Shown here: piece after piece, positions 16,857 to 26,335 of the stretch
How positions within the stretch are numbered: the stretch's first letter is position 1
Layout of the letters: every line of letters begins with the position of its first letter
Source of the DNA: DASSQJ01 sp963773655
GTDB lineage: Bacteria > Actinomycetota > Actinomycetes > Actinomycetales > Dermatophilaceae
DNA: 64,000 nucleotides
Assembly (NCBI GenBank): GCA_963773655.1
Contig: CAVZBX010000001.1
Location: 1,240,001-1,304,000 of the forward strand
Direction of reading: 5' to 3'
Program-made: the position numbers and the translations under genes
The notes under the pieces: model-generated
Databases searched by the model: none
The model's input: only the letters and a program-made list of their open reading frames with translations
Told to the model about the DNA's origin: nothing

Positions 16857-18857
16857 CTACTCCGCGGCCTCGATCATCTCGGGGCCGATCCGCTGCCACA
16901 CCAGGGCCGCCCCCTGCCCGTTGAGGTGCAGCCCGTCGTCGCGGAGCGTGATCCCGTCGACCTGGTCGGTGAAGCCGTCCGCGCAGACCGTGCCGTGGAG
17001 ATCGATCACGGCGACCTCCGGATGCGCGCTCCCGTAGGAACGGATCGTGTCGTTGAGCCAGGTGAGCCGTTCGGGGTCGTTGGCGATCGACGTGGTCGAG
17101 TCCGCGGCGTCGGCGCTGATCCTCATGCACAAGACCGTCGTGAGCGCGAACCGGCGGGCCTGCCCCGCGACGAGCTCTCGCCGCCGGTCGATCTCCCGAT
17201 ACAGCCACTCGCGGTACTCCGTCGTCCCGAACTCGAGGACCGTGCCGTCCACCCCTCGGTCGTAGAGCTCGCCCAGGCCGAGCATCACCACCACGAGGTC
17301 CGGCCTCTCGCGTGCGACCTCCTGGGTCCAGCGCGTCTCCCACTCCGCGCACTCCGGAAGGGTGGGGTAGGTCTGACCGTCCAGGTACCGCTCCGCGAGA
17401 AGCGTCTGACAGCCCAGCTGGGTGCTGCCGGTGACAGCAAGTCCGTCGACCGTGTTGCCGTAGTAGCTGCGCAGCCCGTAGGACTGGGAGTCGCCGAGCA
17501 GGAACACCTTCACCAGACGACCCTGCGCGTCGGGAACGGGGGAGGGGCGGCTCCCGGTCAGCTCCCGGGCCGGAGTCGGGCTGACAGGGACGGCCGACGG
17601 GGTCGCCCACAGCATGACGGCGACCACGGCCGCCATGGCGGCCGCAACCGCCCGGGCCCACTGGGTGGGGGTGAACCACCGCTGGAGCCGCTGGGTGCGG
17701 ATCGGCTCCTCGACCAGCCTGAAGGACAGGTAGGCGAGGAGCCCTGTGACCGCCAGGCGGACGGCCAGCAGCATCGGCCCGTCCAGGCCCGTGCGCTCGT
17801 GACCTAGGGCGACGTAGACGGGCCAGTGCCACAGGTAGAGCCCGTACGACACGACGCCGACGGCCACCACGGGGCGCAGGGCGAGAAGCCTGGCGAGTCG
17901 TGAGTCGGGCCCCCGCGACACCGACGCGACGAGGACCGCGGCCAGCACCGCGGCGAGGGTGAAGCCGCCCCGGTACATCCACGGCGACAGCTCACGCGCG
18001 AACGCGAACAGCGCGAGCAGACCCGCCAGGGCCAGCCACCCCAGGAGACCCGAACCGGGCAGGCGGAGGAGTCGCCCGTGGAGCCGGGTGAAGAGCGGTT
18101 TCGCGGTCGTGGCGAGTGACGGCGACAGCGCCAGCACGGCACCGAGGAGGAGCGCCTGCACGCGGGTGTCGCTCCCGTAGTACACGCGGGACGGGTCGGT
18201 GAGGGGGTGGTACAGGGCGGCCATCAGGGCGGCGGACCCCAGGGCCCCGACCAGCAGCACCGTTCTTACGCCCCTCGGGCCCAGCCGGAGCCGGCCGAGC
18301 AGCAGCACCAGGAGGAGCGGGAAGACGAGGTAGAACTGCTCCTCGATGGCCAGCGACCACGTGTGCCGCAACGGGGACGGCTCGACGAACAGGTCGAAGT
18401 AGGACTGGCCGCTCGCCATGAACCACCAGTTGGACACGTAGCCCACCGTCGCGAGGGCGTCGCCCCTCAGTCGGGCTTGCTGCTGTCCCGTCGCGATGGA
18501 GTAGGCGGCCACCGCCAGGAGCACGAGGAGCAGGGCCGGCAGCAGTCGGCGAGCTCGGCGCAGCCAGAACGCGCGAACAGCGATGCGCCCGGTCCGCGTC
18601 CACTCCTGGACGAGCAGGGAGGTGATGAGGAAACCGGACAGCACGAAGAACACGTCGACGCCGAGGAACCCGCCGGCCGCCCACGGGACCCCCCCGTGGT
18701 AGAGCATGACGGCGACGACCGCCAGGGCGCGGAGCCCGTCGAGGGCAGGACGGTAGCCCAGCTGCGCGCCGCGGTCCGAGGACCGGGTCGCGGCGGATCG
18801 CCGGTCCGCGCTCACGGGCGGGATCGTGGGGCACGACCGCGCCCCCGGGCGCCGCAT
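16857..18857 (-). CDS. OafA/YrhL-type acyltransferase with C-terminal SGNH domain
   Basis: A 666-residue membrane O-acyltransferase. The N-terminal acyltransferase-3 domain (about ten helices, residues 30-390) has YRPALDGLRALAVVAVMLYHGG and GVDVFFVLSGFLITSLL, holding the conserved His and the R-x-x-R-like WLRRARRLLPAL. A linker and one more helix lead to an SGNH hydrolase-like domain with block I GDSQSYG near residue 453 and block V DDGLHLNGQG. Such fusions move acyl groups across the membrane onto surface glycans. The ATG at 18857 gives a short basic lead; a GTG at 18815 is possible. The gene is divergent from the AftD-like gene 54 bases away. Confidence 0.88.
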   Translation of the reverse strand: MRRPGARSCPTIPPVSADRRSAATRSSDRGAQLGYRPALDGLRALAVVAVMLYHGGVPWAAGGFLGVDVFFVLSGFLITSLLVQEWTRTGRIAVRAFWLRRARRLLPALLLVLLAVAAYSIATGQQQARLRGDALATVGYVSNWWFMASGQSYFDLFVEPSPLRHTWSLAIEEQFYLVFPLLLVLLLGRLRLGPRGVRTVLLVGALGSAALMAALYHPLTDPSRVYYGSDTRVQALLLGAVLALSPSLATTAKPLFTRLHGRLLRLPGSGLLGWLALAGLLALFAFARELSPWMYRGGFTLAAVLAAVLVASVSRGPDSRLARLLALRPVVAVGVVSYGLYLWHWPVYVALGHERTGLDGPMLLAVRLAVTGLLAYLSFRLVEEPIRTQRLQRWFTPTQWARAVAAAMAAVVAVMLWATPSAVPVSPTPARELTGSRPSPVPDAQGRLVKVFLLGDSQSYGLRSYYGNTVDGLAVTGSTQLGCQTLLAERYLDGQTYPTLPECAEWETRWTQEVARERPDLVVVMLGLGELYDRGVDGTVLEFGTTEYREWLYREIDRRRELVAGQARRFALTTVLCMRISADAADSTTSIANDPERLTWLNDTIRSYGSAHPEVAVIDLHGTVCADGFTDQVDGITLRDDGLHLNGQGAALVWQRIGPEMIEAAE

Positions 18858-18911
18858 CGGCTCCAGCACGGTGCGGCACAATGAGCCGCCAGGACGGCGT
18901 GGGAAGGGTGG

Positions 18912-21900
18912 ATGGTGCTGAGGCGAGCCGGCGTGCCCGTGGTGCTCGCGACCATCTTGATGCTCGTCCTCCTGCTGAACGCCGTCGGCGTGCTGTCGCC
19001 GGACATCAAGCCCGAAATCTACATGGCTCCGTGGCGGGAGGCCGAGGCGCTCAGCAGGGCCTGGCGGGAGAGCCCCAAGCTGGGTGAGGCCAACTTCAAC
19101 GTGGGGTTGTTCCCGGTCGCGTGGCTCGTGGGTGTCGTCCAGGAGCTCGGCGTCGGGGCGGACCTCTCGATGCGCCTGCTCCGCTGGGCGCTGCTCCTGC
19201 TCGGGGGCTGGGGAGCCAGCCGGTTCTACGCCCTGGTCGCGGGTGACCGGACCAGCCGCGTGGGACGCGTGGCCGTCGCGGTCCTCTACGTGGCCAACCC
19301 CTACCTGGTGACCGCCGGCGACTTCCTCGCGATCGTGCTCCCGGCGGCCATGCTGCCGTGGATGGCGCAGTTCCTCCTCCGCGCCACCGTCCGGGGCGGG
19401 TGGCGCTACCCGGCGGCCGCGGCACTCGCCTTCGCGGCCATGAGCGGGATGAACGCCGCCGTCATCCCCCTGATCCAGCTCCTGTGCGTCCCGGCGCTGT
19501 TCTGGTACGCCCACGCCGGTCTGGGCGCGAGCTGGCGAAACGTCGCCGCGGCGGCCGCGAAGTGGGCGCTCCTCGCCGGCCTGCTCTCGGCGTACTGGCT
19601 CGTCCCGTCGCTGGCGGCCCTCGGGGCGGGCAGCCACGTCACCCAGTTCAGCGAGTCGCTGGCAGGCATCGCCGCGCCGTCCTCGTTCGGTGAGGTGGTC
19701 CGCGGGCTGGGGCTGTGGCCCCTGTACGGGCGGGACGTGGACGGACCCTGGCAGCCGGGGTTCGTCTCGTACCTGACGAACCCGGTCGTCGTGGTGGCCA
19801 GCTTCCTGCTCCCCCTCCTCCTCGTCGTGTCGGCGCAGGTGGTGCGCGGTCCGGCGCGGCGCCTGGCCATCCTGCTCGTGGTCCCGGCGGCCGTCCTCAT
19901 GGTGGGAGTGCATCCGGCCGACAGTCCCTCGCCCTTCGGGCATGCGCTCCTGTGGGCCTTCGAGAACGTGCCCGGTGCCGCGGCCTTCCGCACCACCAAC
20001 AAGGTGGGTGCGGTGCTCGTGCTCGGTGTCGCCCTGATGGGTGGTCTCGCGGTCCCGGCGCTCCTGCGCCGGGCTCGTCGGCTGACGCCACGACCGGTGG
20101 TGCCCGTGGTCGCGGCGGTCGGCGTGGTGCTGGCCACCTGGCCGGCGTGGACGGGCGGCCTGTACAGCCTGCCGCTGCCCGTCCCGGACTACTGGTACCA
20201 GGCGGCGAAAGCCTTGGACCAAGGACCGGCGGACCGGCGGGTCTGGTTCGTCCCTGGCGTGGCGCAACCCCAGTACACGTGGAGCGAGGACCGACCCGAC
20301 GACCTCAACAACGCCCTGCTCGCCCGGCCCTCCTTCGTCCGGATCACGCTGCCCGAGTCCTCGCCCTACGGTGCGAGCCTGCTCGCCGCGGTCGACACGG
20401 GGCTGCAGGAGGGAACGCTGCCGAACGGCGCGCTGTCGGCCGCCGCGCGCTACCTCGGGGTCGGGGACGTCCTCGTCCGCAACGACGTCCGGTGGGACAA
20501 GGCCGGAGGGGCTCGCCCGCTCGCCGTGGCCACGCAGGTGGGTTCGGACCCCGGGCTGGAGTTCCGCGGCGCGGATGGCGCGCCGGGCGAGGGGCTTGTC
20601 CGCAGCCCGGACCAGCCCGGGCTGGAGCTGGAGCTGCCCCCACTGCAGCGCTACGAGGTGCGCGAGGGGCGTGACGTCGTCCGCACCGAGGCCACCAGCG
20701 GACTGGTCCTCGTCGACGGGGACGGATGGGCTCTGGCCCCACTGGTCCAGGCGGGGCTGCTGCCGTCGCAGCCCCCATTCCTCTTCACCGGCGCAACCGA
20801 CCCGGCCGATGTCGCGGATGTCCTCGGCCCGCGGACGCGCTTGGTGCTCACGGACACCAACCGGCGCCGGGAGGTCGTGCCGAACAGGCTCACCGATGCC
20901 TATGGACCCCTGGTGGCTGCGGATCAGGACCCTGGTCCGAGCATCGCCCTGCACGGCCCCGACGAGCAGACCGTGCTCCGGGTCGTCGGGGGCGAGGTCA
21001 CCGCCAGCCTCGTGGGGCCACGGTTCGGGGTGAACGCGGCCGCCACGCCCGAGAACGCCTTCGACGGTGACTCGACGACGGCCTGGACCTTCGGCGACTT
21101 CGGGAACGCCCTCGGCCAGTCGATCTCCGTCCGCGTCCCGCGGCCGCTTCCGGTGGACCGGGTCGAGCTGGACGTGCCACCGACCACGGGGCAGCGCATC
21201 ACCAGGATCCGGGTCCAGGCGGACGACGTGGCCACCGACGTCACCGTTCCCGCCGACGGACGGGTCACCGCCGCGTTCCCGGGTCGGACGGCGGAGCGGC
21301 TCACCCTCACGGTGACCGGCGTGGAAGGGAGGGGCGACAACCCCGTGTCCATCGCGGAGGTGTCGGTTCCCGGTCTGGACGTCCGTCGCGTGGCGAGGCT
21401 CCCGTTGTCGACCGCTCGAGCCGTGCAGCACCTCGACGGCGCCGCCCGGGGTCGACTCTCCCGGACGCCGACGGATGTCGTGTTCACCCGGGTGCTGGGC
21501 AAGGCCGCGGCCGGAGACGACGAGGAGACCCGACTGGACCGGGACTTCACCCTCCCGGTTGCCCGTGACTTCCGGGTCTACGGCCTGGTCCGTCCGGACC
21601 GGTCGGCGCCCGACGACGTGCTCGACGCCCTGCTCGGAGTCACGGGAGACGTCGTCGTCACGTCGTCGTCCCGGGCCTTCGACAGCGTCCTCGTCCGTGG
21701 GTCGCGCGCCGTCGACGGCGACCCCACCACCGGCTGGTCACCGGGACGGGGCATCGTCGGTGAGTGGCTGGAGGCGAGCTTCGCGAAGCCCCGCGCGCTG
21801 TCGGAGGTGGTCGTCGAGCAGCCCGCGGACGCAGGCGGCTGGATCTCCGGGGCCGACATCCTCGTCGACGGCGAGCTGGTCGCGCGCGCGCAGCTGCCGC

Positions 21901-22994
21901 GGGGCCGGGCGGTGGTGCCGCTGCGGGAGGTGCGGGCATCCGACGTGCGCATCCGTGTCACCCGGGTCGAGGGTGACGGCGTTCCGGTCGTCACCGAGGT
22001 CGGCCTCGGAGGTGCCCGTGTCGTCAGCGACCCGGCGACGGCCGCGGAGCGCTGCGTCACGCTCGGCACGATCGACGACACCCCCGTACGGGTCCGGGTC
22101 GTCGGTGGGGTCGAGGGAGACGGTCCCCGCCTCGTCGCCGGGTGCGCGTCGGTGCGCCTCGGTGCGGGAGAGCATCGGCTGCGCAGCCTCCCGGGGTGGA
22201 CGTCGGACTCCCTGGTGCTGCGCGACGCTCTCGGTGAGTCCGCCCTCCCCGGCGCGGCTGGGCCCGAGGCCACGGTGGACCGGGAGTCGGCCTCGGTGTA
22301 CCGGGTCACCACCGCCGCGGCCGACGAGCCCTACCTGCTCGTCGTCGGGCAGAACATCGGCCCCGGCTGGCGCGCCACCATGGACGGCGTCGCGCTCGGC
22401 CCGCCGGTGGTGGTCGACGGCTACGCGATGGGGTGGCGGGTGCGCGACCTCGACCCGCACGAGTTCGACATCGAGTACGCACCACAGCGGGTCTCGGACG
22501 TCGCCCTGGCGGCTTCGGGCGGCGCGGTGCTGCTCTCCACCGGCCTCCTGTTCGTTCCCGGGCGGGGGAGCGGCGTCCCCGCGCCGCCGGCCCCCGCCCC
22601 TGCCGTGGCACCCACGGACGTCGTGTCCGGGCGCCGTCGCCGGCGGGAGCGCGCCGGATGGCTGCTGTTCGTGGTCGGCTGCTGGGTCTTCGCAGGGCTC
22701 CCCGGGGCGGCCGTCGGCGGTGTCCTGGCCCTGTGGTGCATCCTCGGGCGGCCGGCTCCCCGGACGTTGCTCCGGCTCTCAGCCGTGGCCATGCTCCTCG
22801 CGCCGCTCGCCTGGATCGTCGGCAACCTCGGCCGCTGGGGGGAGCCGAGCCCGCAGCTCGTCCTCGGCAACCCGGCACCGTCGGTGTTGGTGGTCGCGTC
22901 CCTCGTCCTGCTCGTCGTGGGCTCGTGGCGCGACGAGCGCCCGAACGGTACGGAGCACCAGCGACGTGGGACCGGGCCGACCGCCGCGGAGTAG
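18912..22994 (+). CDS. Large AftD-like GT-C glycosyltransferase with two discoidin-like modules (copy 1)
   Basis: A 1360-residue membrane protein of the DUF3367 / alpha-(1->3)-arabinofuranosyltransferase type. The N-terminal GT-C half has about 11-13 helices (residues 1-420). The first outer loop carries acidic LSPDIKPEIYMAPW, where GT-C enzymes place the catalytic Asp, and a later AFRTTNKVGAVLVL matches the conserved NxxK region. A long exported part follows, with F5/8-type C modules near residue 716 (FDGDSTTAWTFGDF) and 934 (DGDPTTGWSPG). C-terminal helices end at about 1340. GT-C enzymes use polyprenyl-phosphate sugars outside the membrane. The second copy at 34295 is closer to mycobacterial AftD. 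GGAAGGG lies just upstream of the ATG. Confidence 0.85.
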   Translation: MVLRRAGVPVVLATILMLVLLLNAVGVLSPDIKPEIYMAPWREAEALSRAWRESPKLGEANFNVGLFPVAWLVGVVQELGVGADLSMRLLRWALLLLGGWGASRFYALVAGDRTSRVGRVAVAVLYVANPYLVTAGDFLAIVLPAAMLPWMAQFLLRATVRGGWRYPAAAALAFAAMSGMNAAVIPLIQLLCVPALFWYAHAGLGASWRNVAAAAAKWALLAGLLSAYWLVPSLAALGAGSHVTQFSESLAGIAAPSSFGEVVRGLGLWPLYGRDVDGPWQPGFVSYLTNPVVVVASFLLPLLLVVSAQVVRGPARRLAILLVVPAAVLMVGVHPADSPSPFGHALLWAFENVPGAAAFRTTNKVGAVLVLGVALMGGLAVPALLRRARRLTPRPVVPVVAAVGVVLATWPAWTGGLYSLPLPVPDYWYQAAKALDQGPADRRVWFVPGVAQPQYTWSEDRPDDLNNALLARPSFVRITLPESSPYGASLLAAVDTGLQEGTLPNGALSAAARYLGVGDVLVRNDVRWDKAGGARPLAVATQVGSDPGLEFRGADGAPGEGLVRSPDQPGLELELPPLQRYEVREGRDVVRTEATSGLVLVDGDGWALAPLVQAGLLPSQPPFLFTGATDPADVADVLGPRTRLVLTDTNRRREVVPNRLTDAYGPLVAADQDPGPSIALHGPDEQTVLRVVGGEVTASLVGPRFGVNAAATPENAFDGDSTTAWTFGDFGNALGQSISVRVPRPLPVDRVELDVPPTTGQRITRIRVQADDVATDVTVPADGRVTAAFPGRTAERLTLTVTGVEGRGDNPVSIAEVSVPGLDVRRVARLPLSTARAVQHLDGAARGRLSRTPTDVVFTRVLGKAAAGDDEETRLDRDFTLPVARDFRVYGLVRPDRSAPDDVLDALLGVTGDVVVTSSSRAFDSVLVRGSRAVDGDPTTGWSPGRGIVGEWLEASFAKPRALSEVVVEQPADAGGWISGADILVDGELVARAQLPRGRAVVPLREVRASDVRIRVTRVEGDGVPVVTEVGLGGARVVSDPATAAERCVTLGTIDDTPVRVRVVGGVEGDGPRLVAGCASVRLGAGEHRLRSLPGWTSDSLVLRDALGESALPGAAGPEATVDRESASVYRVTTAAADEPYLLVVGQNIGPGWRATMDGVALGPPVVVDGYAMGWRVRDLDPHEFDIEYAPQRVSDVALAASGGAVLLSTGLLFVPGRGSGVPAPPAPAPAVAPTDVVSGRRRRRERAGWLLFVVGCWVFAGLPGAAVGGVLALWCILGRPAPRTLLRLSAVAMLLAPLAWIVGNLGRWGEPSPQLVLGNPAPSVLVVASLVLLVVGSWRDERPNGTEHQRRGTGPTAAE

Positions 22995-23026
22995 CCGGGT
23001 CGGCCTGGACGGGCGGGACGCCGGGC

Positions 23027-25327
23027 TCAGGCCGGGTCCCCCTCCACGCTCGTGGTGGGCCTGCGCTCCACCGTGCCCCCCGGCGCCACGGCGCTGTCCT
23101 CGAGGTGCGCACCGGCCTTCACGACAGCGCCGGACATGACGACCGAGCCGACGACTCGTGCGCCCGCCTCGACGACCGCCCCCGGACCGACGGCCGACCC
23201 ACCGGAGACCTGCGCGCTCCCGTCGACGCAGGCCGTGGGGTCGATGTGCGCATCCCTGCCGGAGCGCAGGACGAGGGCCCTGGACGCCCGGACGAGGGCC
23301 GTCGGGGTGCCGACGTCCTCCCACAACGCGTCCTGTCGGTACGCCAGCACGGCCCCTCCGGCCACCAGATCGGGCAGGACGTCCGTCTCGAGGGAGGAGA
23401 CGCCATCGGGGATGGACTCGACCGCCGCCCGGCTCAGAACGTAGGTACCCCCGTTGACCTCGTGGCTCGGAGGGTTCGGGCTCTTCTCGAGGAAGGCCGA
23501 CACCCGCCCGTCGGGACCGGCGACGACGCAGCCGAACGATCGAGCATCCGGCACGGTGCGGAGGTGGAGTACGGCCTCGACGTCGGGACGACCGACCCCG
23601 AGGGCCAGCTGCCGGGTGAGGTCGTGCGCGGTGAGGAGGTCGCCGTTGACGACGACCAGGCGCTCGGGAGCGGTGTCGAGCAGCCGCGCAGCCCGTCGCA
23701 ACCCGCCCGCGGTCCCTTCGGGGGCCGGCTCGGTCGAGTACCGGACCCTGACGCCCCAGCGACGTCCGTCGCCGAGGACGGGCTCGAACTGCTCGGCGAG
23801 GTGGGAGGTCGCCAGCACGACGTCGACGACACCGTGAGCGGACAGCCACCGCAGCTGGTGCACGACGAACGGCTCGCCGGCGACCTCCAGAAGGTGCTTC
23901 GGGTGATCCGCCGAGAGAGCGGACATCCGCGTTCCGAGACCGCCGGCGAGCACGATGGCCGGCGGGGGTGCACCGTCGGCTCGAGAGCCCGTCGAGCTCA
24001 CCTGCCACCCCGCCCACGCCATGACGGGGCGAGCGGTGCGGTCGTCGCCGAAGGACCCGTCGGGAGACAAGGGCGTGATCGGCGGGGGTGGCGGTCCGGA
24101 AGCCGAGGAGCGTCCGGGCTCGTGGCGGATGCCGAGCAGCAGCTCCGCGACCCCCACGACGACGACGAGGCTGGCGGCGACGATCGCCGCACCGAGGACC
24201 TGGAAGGCGCTCCCGCGCGCGACGGTGAGGCAGAGCGTCACCTCGAGCACCACGGCCAGCCAGGCCACCTTGGCGAGGAGGTGCCGACCCTGGGCCATCT
24301 CCGCCATGATCAGCACCTGGGCCAGCGCGAGGAGGGTGCCGAGCGCGAGGTAGGGAAGCAGCAGGTCGCTCCCGGCCCGGTAGGCCGAGCCACCGAGGAG
24401 GCTGATCCAGAAGTCGGGCGCCGCCGCCGCCACGCCCGCCCCGATGAGGCAGACGCCGAGCACCAGGCCGCCGGCGCGCAGGATGGACCGACGGGACCCG
24501 CTGGTGACCAGGGCCGGGATGAGCGCCAGCGCGAGGAACTGGGTCACCCAGATGGGGGAGCGGCCGTACGTCGACACGAGCGCGTACTCACCGGACTCGA
24601 CCCGCGGGAGCACGTAGCGGGCGAGGACGACGTCGACGGTGGTCAGGGTCATGAGGACACCGGTCGAGGAGTTCGAGCGGTAGAGCGTGCGCAGGACGCC
24701 CCGGACGTCCCGTGCCGCCGTCCACGGCAGGTGGGCCTGTCCGCGGCACTGCCACCACAGGAGGGCCGTCGTCGACATGCTCGCGACCGTGATCAGGGCC
24801 AGTGAGCCCGTGAGCCCGAGGTCGAGGGCGAAGGCCGAGCAGGCGGCCACGACCCGGCTGACCCCCATGGCGACGTAGGCGAGGGACAGGGCGCCGATCC
24901 GACGCATCCCGAGCAGGCCACCCATGAGGGCTCCGTTCAGGATGAGGAAGGGCATCCCGATCCCCACCATCACCGGCGCGAGGGCGGAGTCGACCCGGGT
25001 GAGGTGGGCGAGGACAGGGGACACGACCACGGTGGCCAGACACACGACACCCCCGACGAGCAGCGGAAGGCGGAGGTCGAAGGCGGCGGCGCCGCGGCGC
25101 GCCACGCGGCTGGCGTACATCACCTGGAAGGCGCCGGCGGGGATGGCGAGCGCGAGCCCGATGCTGTTGAGCGAGGACAACCCGCCGAAGTCGGCGGGAC
25201 CCAGCGCTCGTGAGAGGAGCAGGACGACGACGTAGCCCAGCGCGCTCGCCGTGCCCATGCCGAGGCCGAGCAGGGCCTCGCTCGAGGCGGCCCTGCCCGA
25301 GGAACCTGCTCTGGCGTGACGGCTCAC
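23027..25327 (-). CDS. Fusion: MOP-superfamily flippase plus sugar-phosphate nucleotidyltransferase
   Basis: One open frame of 766 residues. Residues 1-410 form a 12-14 helix polysaccharide flippase of the Wzx/MATE-like superfamily (LSRALGPADFGGLSSLNSIG). A Pro-rich linker (SGPPPPPITPLSPDG) follows. From about residue 445 a nucleotidyltransferase begins, with the nucleotide-binding loop AIVLAGGLGTRM, VVNGDLLT and FLEKSPNPP, ending in hexapeptide-like repeats (GSAVGPGAVVEAGARVVGS). The second half resembles heptose-1-phosphate guanylyltransferase HddC. GTG 24001 or ATG 24022 could start it as a separate protein, but no good Shine-Dalgarno sequence precedes them. The flippase start is GTG, with GAGG upstream and a TAGCCT box at 25358-25363. 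Confidence 0.82.
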   Translation of the reverse strand: MSRHARAGSSGRAASSEALLGLGMGTASALGYVVVLLLSRALGPADFGGLSSLNSIGLALAIPAGAFQVMYASRVARRGAAAFDLRLPLLVGGVVCLATVVVSPVLAHLTRVDSALAPVMVGIGMPFLILNGALMGGLLGMRRIGALSLAYVAMGVSRVVAACSAFALDLGLTGSLALITVASMSTTALLWWQCRGQAHLPWTAARDVRGVLRTLYRSNSSTGVLMTLTTVDVVLARYVLPRVESGEYALVSTYGRSPIWVTQFLALALIPALVTSGSRRSILRAGGLVLGVCLIGAGVAAAAPDFWISLLGGSAYRAGSDLLLPYLALGTLLALAQVLIMAEMAQGRHLLAKVAWLAVVLEVTLCLTVARGSAFQVLGAAIVAASLVVVVGVAELLLGIRHEPGRSSASGPPPPPITPLSPDGSFGDDRTARPVMAWAGWQVSSTGSRADGAPPPAIVLAGGLGTRMSALSADHPKHLLEVAGEPFVVHQLRWLSAHGVVDVVLATSHLAEQFEPVLGDGRRWGVRVRYSTEPAPEGTAGGLRRAARLLDTAPERLVVVNGDLLTAHDLTRQLALGVGRPDVEAVLHLRTVPDARSFGCVVAGPDGRVSAFLEKSPNPPSHEVNGGTYVLSRAAVESIPDGVSSLETDVLPDLVAGGAVLAYRQDALWEDVGTPTALVRASRALVLRSGRDAHIDPTACVDGSAQVSGGSAVGPGAVVEAGARVVGSVVMSGAVVKAGAHLEDSAVAPGGTVERRPTTSVEGDPA

Positions 25328-25357
25328 TACGCCTCGATCCGGGACGGTCTGGCGGTC

Positions 25358-25363
25358 AGGCTA
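25358..25363 (-). promoter_or_regulatory. -10 box of the flippase fusion gene
   Basis: TAGCCT on the minus strand, 30 bases before the GTG at 25327. It would give a leader of about 22 bases with GAGG near the start codon. Confidence 0.45.
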
Positions 25364-25463
25364 CCCGCTGGTCACGGATGGAGCGGCGGACCGCCGGCCT
25401 GGGGAGCCATGGCAGGGTAGGCGCCGCGCTCCCGGCGCGAGGCCGGGTCGGCGTCGCGTACGA

Positions 25464-26315
25464 GTGAGAAGAAGGAGCCCGGGGTGTCCGAAGCAGCAGC
25501 ACGACGTGCTCGTCAGTGTCGTCGTCCCCACGCGTGACAACGAGCGGACGATCGAGGCCTGCCTCGCCTCGGTCCGGCGACAGACACACCCGGCCGTCGA
25601 GCTGGTCGTCGTCGACAACGGCAGCAGGGACGCCACCTGGGCGACGGCGGAGCGGTTCGCGGACCGCGTCCTGGCCGGGGGTCCGGAGCGCAGCGCGCAG
25701 CGCAACCTCGGGACCCGGGCCACCACGGGGACCTGGGTGCTCTGGCTGGACAGCGACATGATCCTGCCGCCGGACACCGTCGAGCAGGCCCTCCGGACCG
25801 CGGCCGCGACGGGGGCGTCCGCTGTGGCACTCCCCGAACGCACGATCGGCAGCGGTTTCTGGACCGCGTGCCGGGCGCTGGAGCGGGAGTGCTACCTGGA
25901 CGACCCGCTCCTCCACAACCCCCGTCTGATCCGTCGTGAGGTCCTCACCGGTGGCGGCGGCTTCGCCCTGTCCATGTCGGGTCCGGAGGATGCCGACCTC
26001 CGGCTGCGCCTGCGGGACGCGGGGTCCCGCATCGAGCTCGCGTCGGTGCTCGTCGACCACGACGAGGGACGGTTGACGGTGCGGTCCGTCATGGAGAAGC
26101 GCTACTACTACGGACGGTCCCTGCCGGCCTTCGCCGCGCGGCACGAGGGCGCCGTGGCCGCCCAGGGGCGGGCCGTGGCCCGCTCCTACGCGCGCAACTG
26201 GCGCCGGCTGGCCCGCCGCCCGGTCCACGCCGTCGGCATGCTCGGCCTGCGGGGGCTGGAGGCCGGTGCCTACGTCTGGGGCGCCCGGACGGGACGTCGC
26301 GACGCGGCCGGGTGA
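25464..26315 (+). CDS. Family 2 glycosyltransferase (start uncertain)
   Basis: A GT-A fold transferase of up to 283 residues. It shows VSVVVPTRDNERTIEACLAS, the nucleotide-binding VVDNGSRD, the metal-binding DSD in WVLWLDSDMILP, and a later GPEDADLRLRLRDAG with the ED motif of the acceptor site. It lacks a membrane anchor and should act in the cytoplasm on a lipid-linked or nucleotide-activated sugar. The start is unclear: GTG 25464 is in frame but has no ribosome-binding site. A perfect AAGGAG (25472-25477) serves GTG 25484, which is in a different frame and stops after 17 codons. A one-base insertion near 25500 would explain this. Confidence 0.8.
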   Translation: MRRRSPGCPKQQHDVLVSVVVPTRDNERTIEACLASVRRQTHPAVELVVVDNGSRDATWATAERFADRVLAGGPERSAQRNLGTRATTGTWVLWLDSDMILPPDTVEQALRTAAATGASAVALPERTIGSGFWTACRALERECYLDDPLLHNPRLIRREVLTGGGGFALSMSGPEDADLRLRLRDAGSRIELASVLVDHDEGRLTVRSVMEKRYYYGRSLPAFAARHEGAVAAQGRAVARSYARNWRRLARRPVHAVGMLGLRGLEAGAYVWGARTGRRDAAG

Positions 26316-26335
26316 CCGGGCAGCGGGTCTCCCGC

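Noticed and set aside
18858..21431. Long extension of the acyltransferase frame under the AftD-like gene
   Set aside because: The extension is antisense to a clear GT-C gene and the acyltransferase domain starts near 18800.
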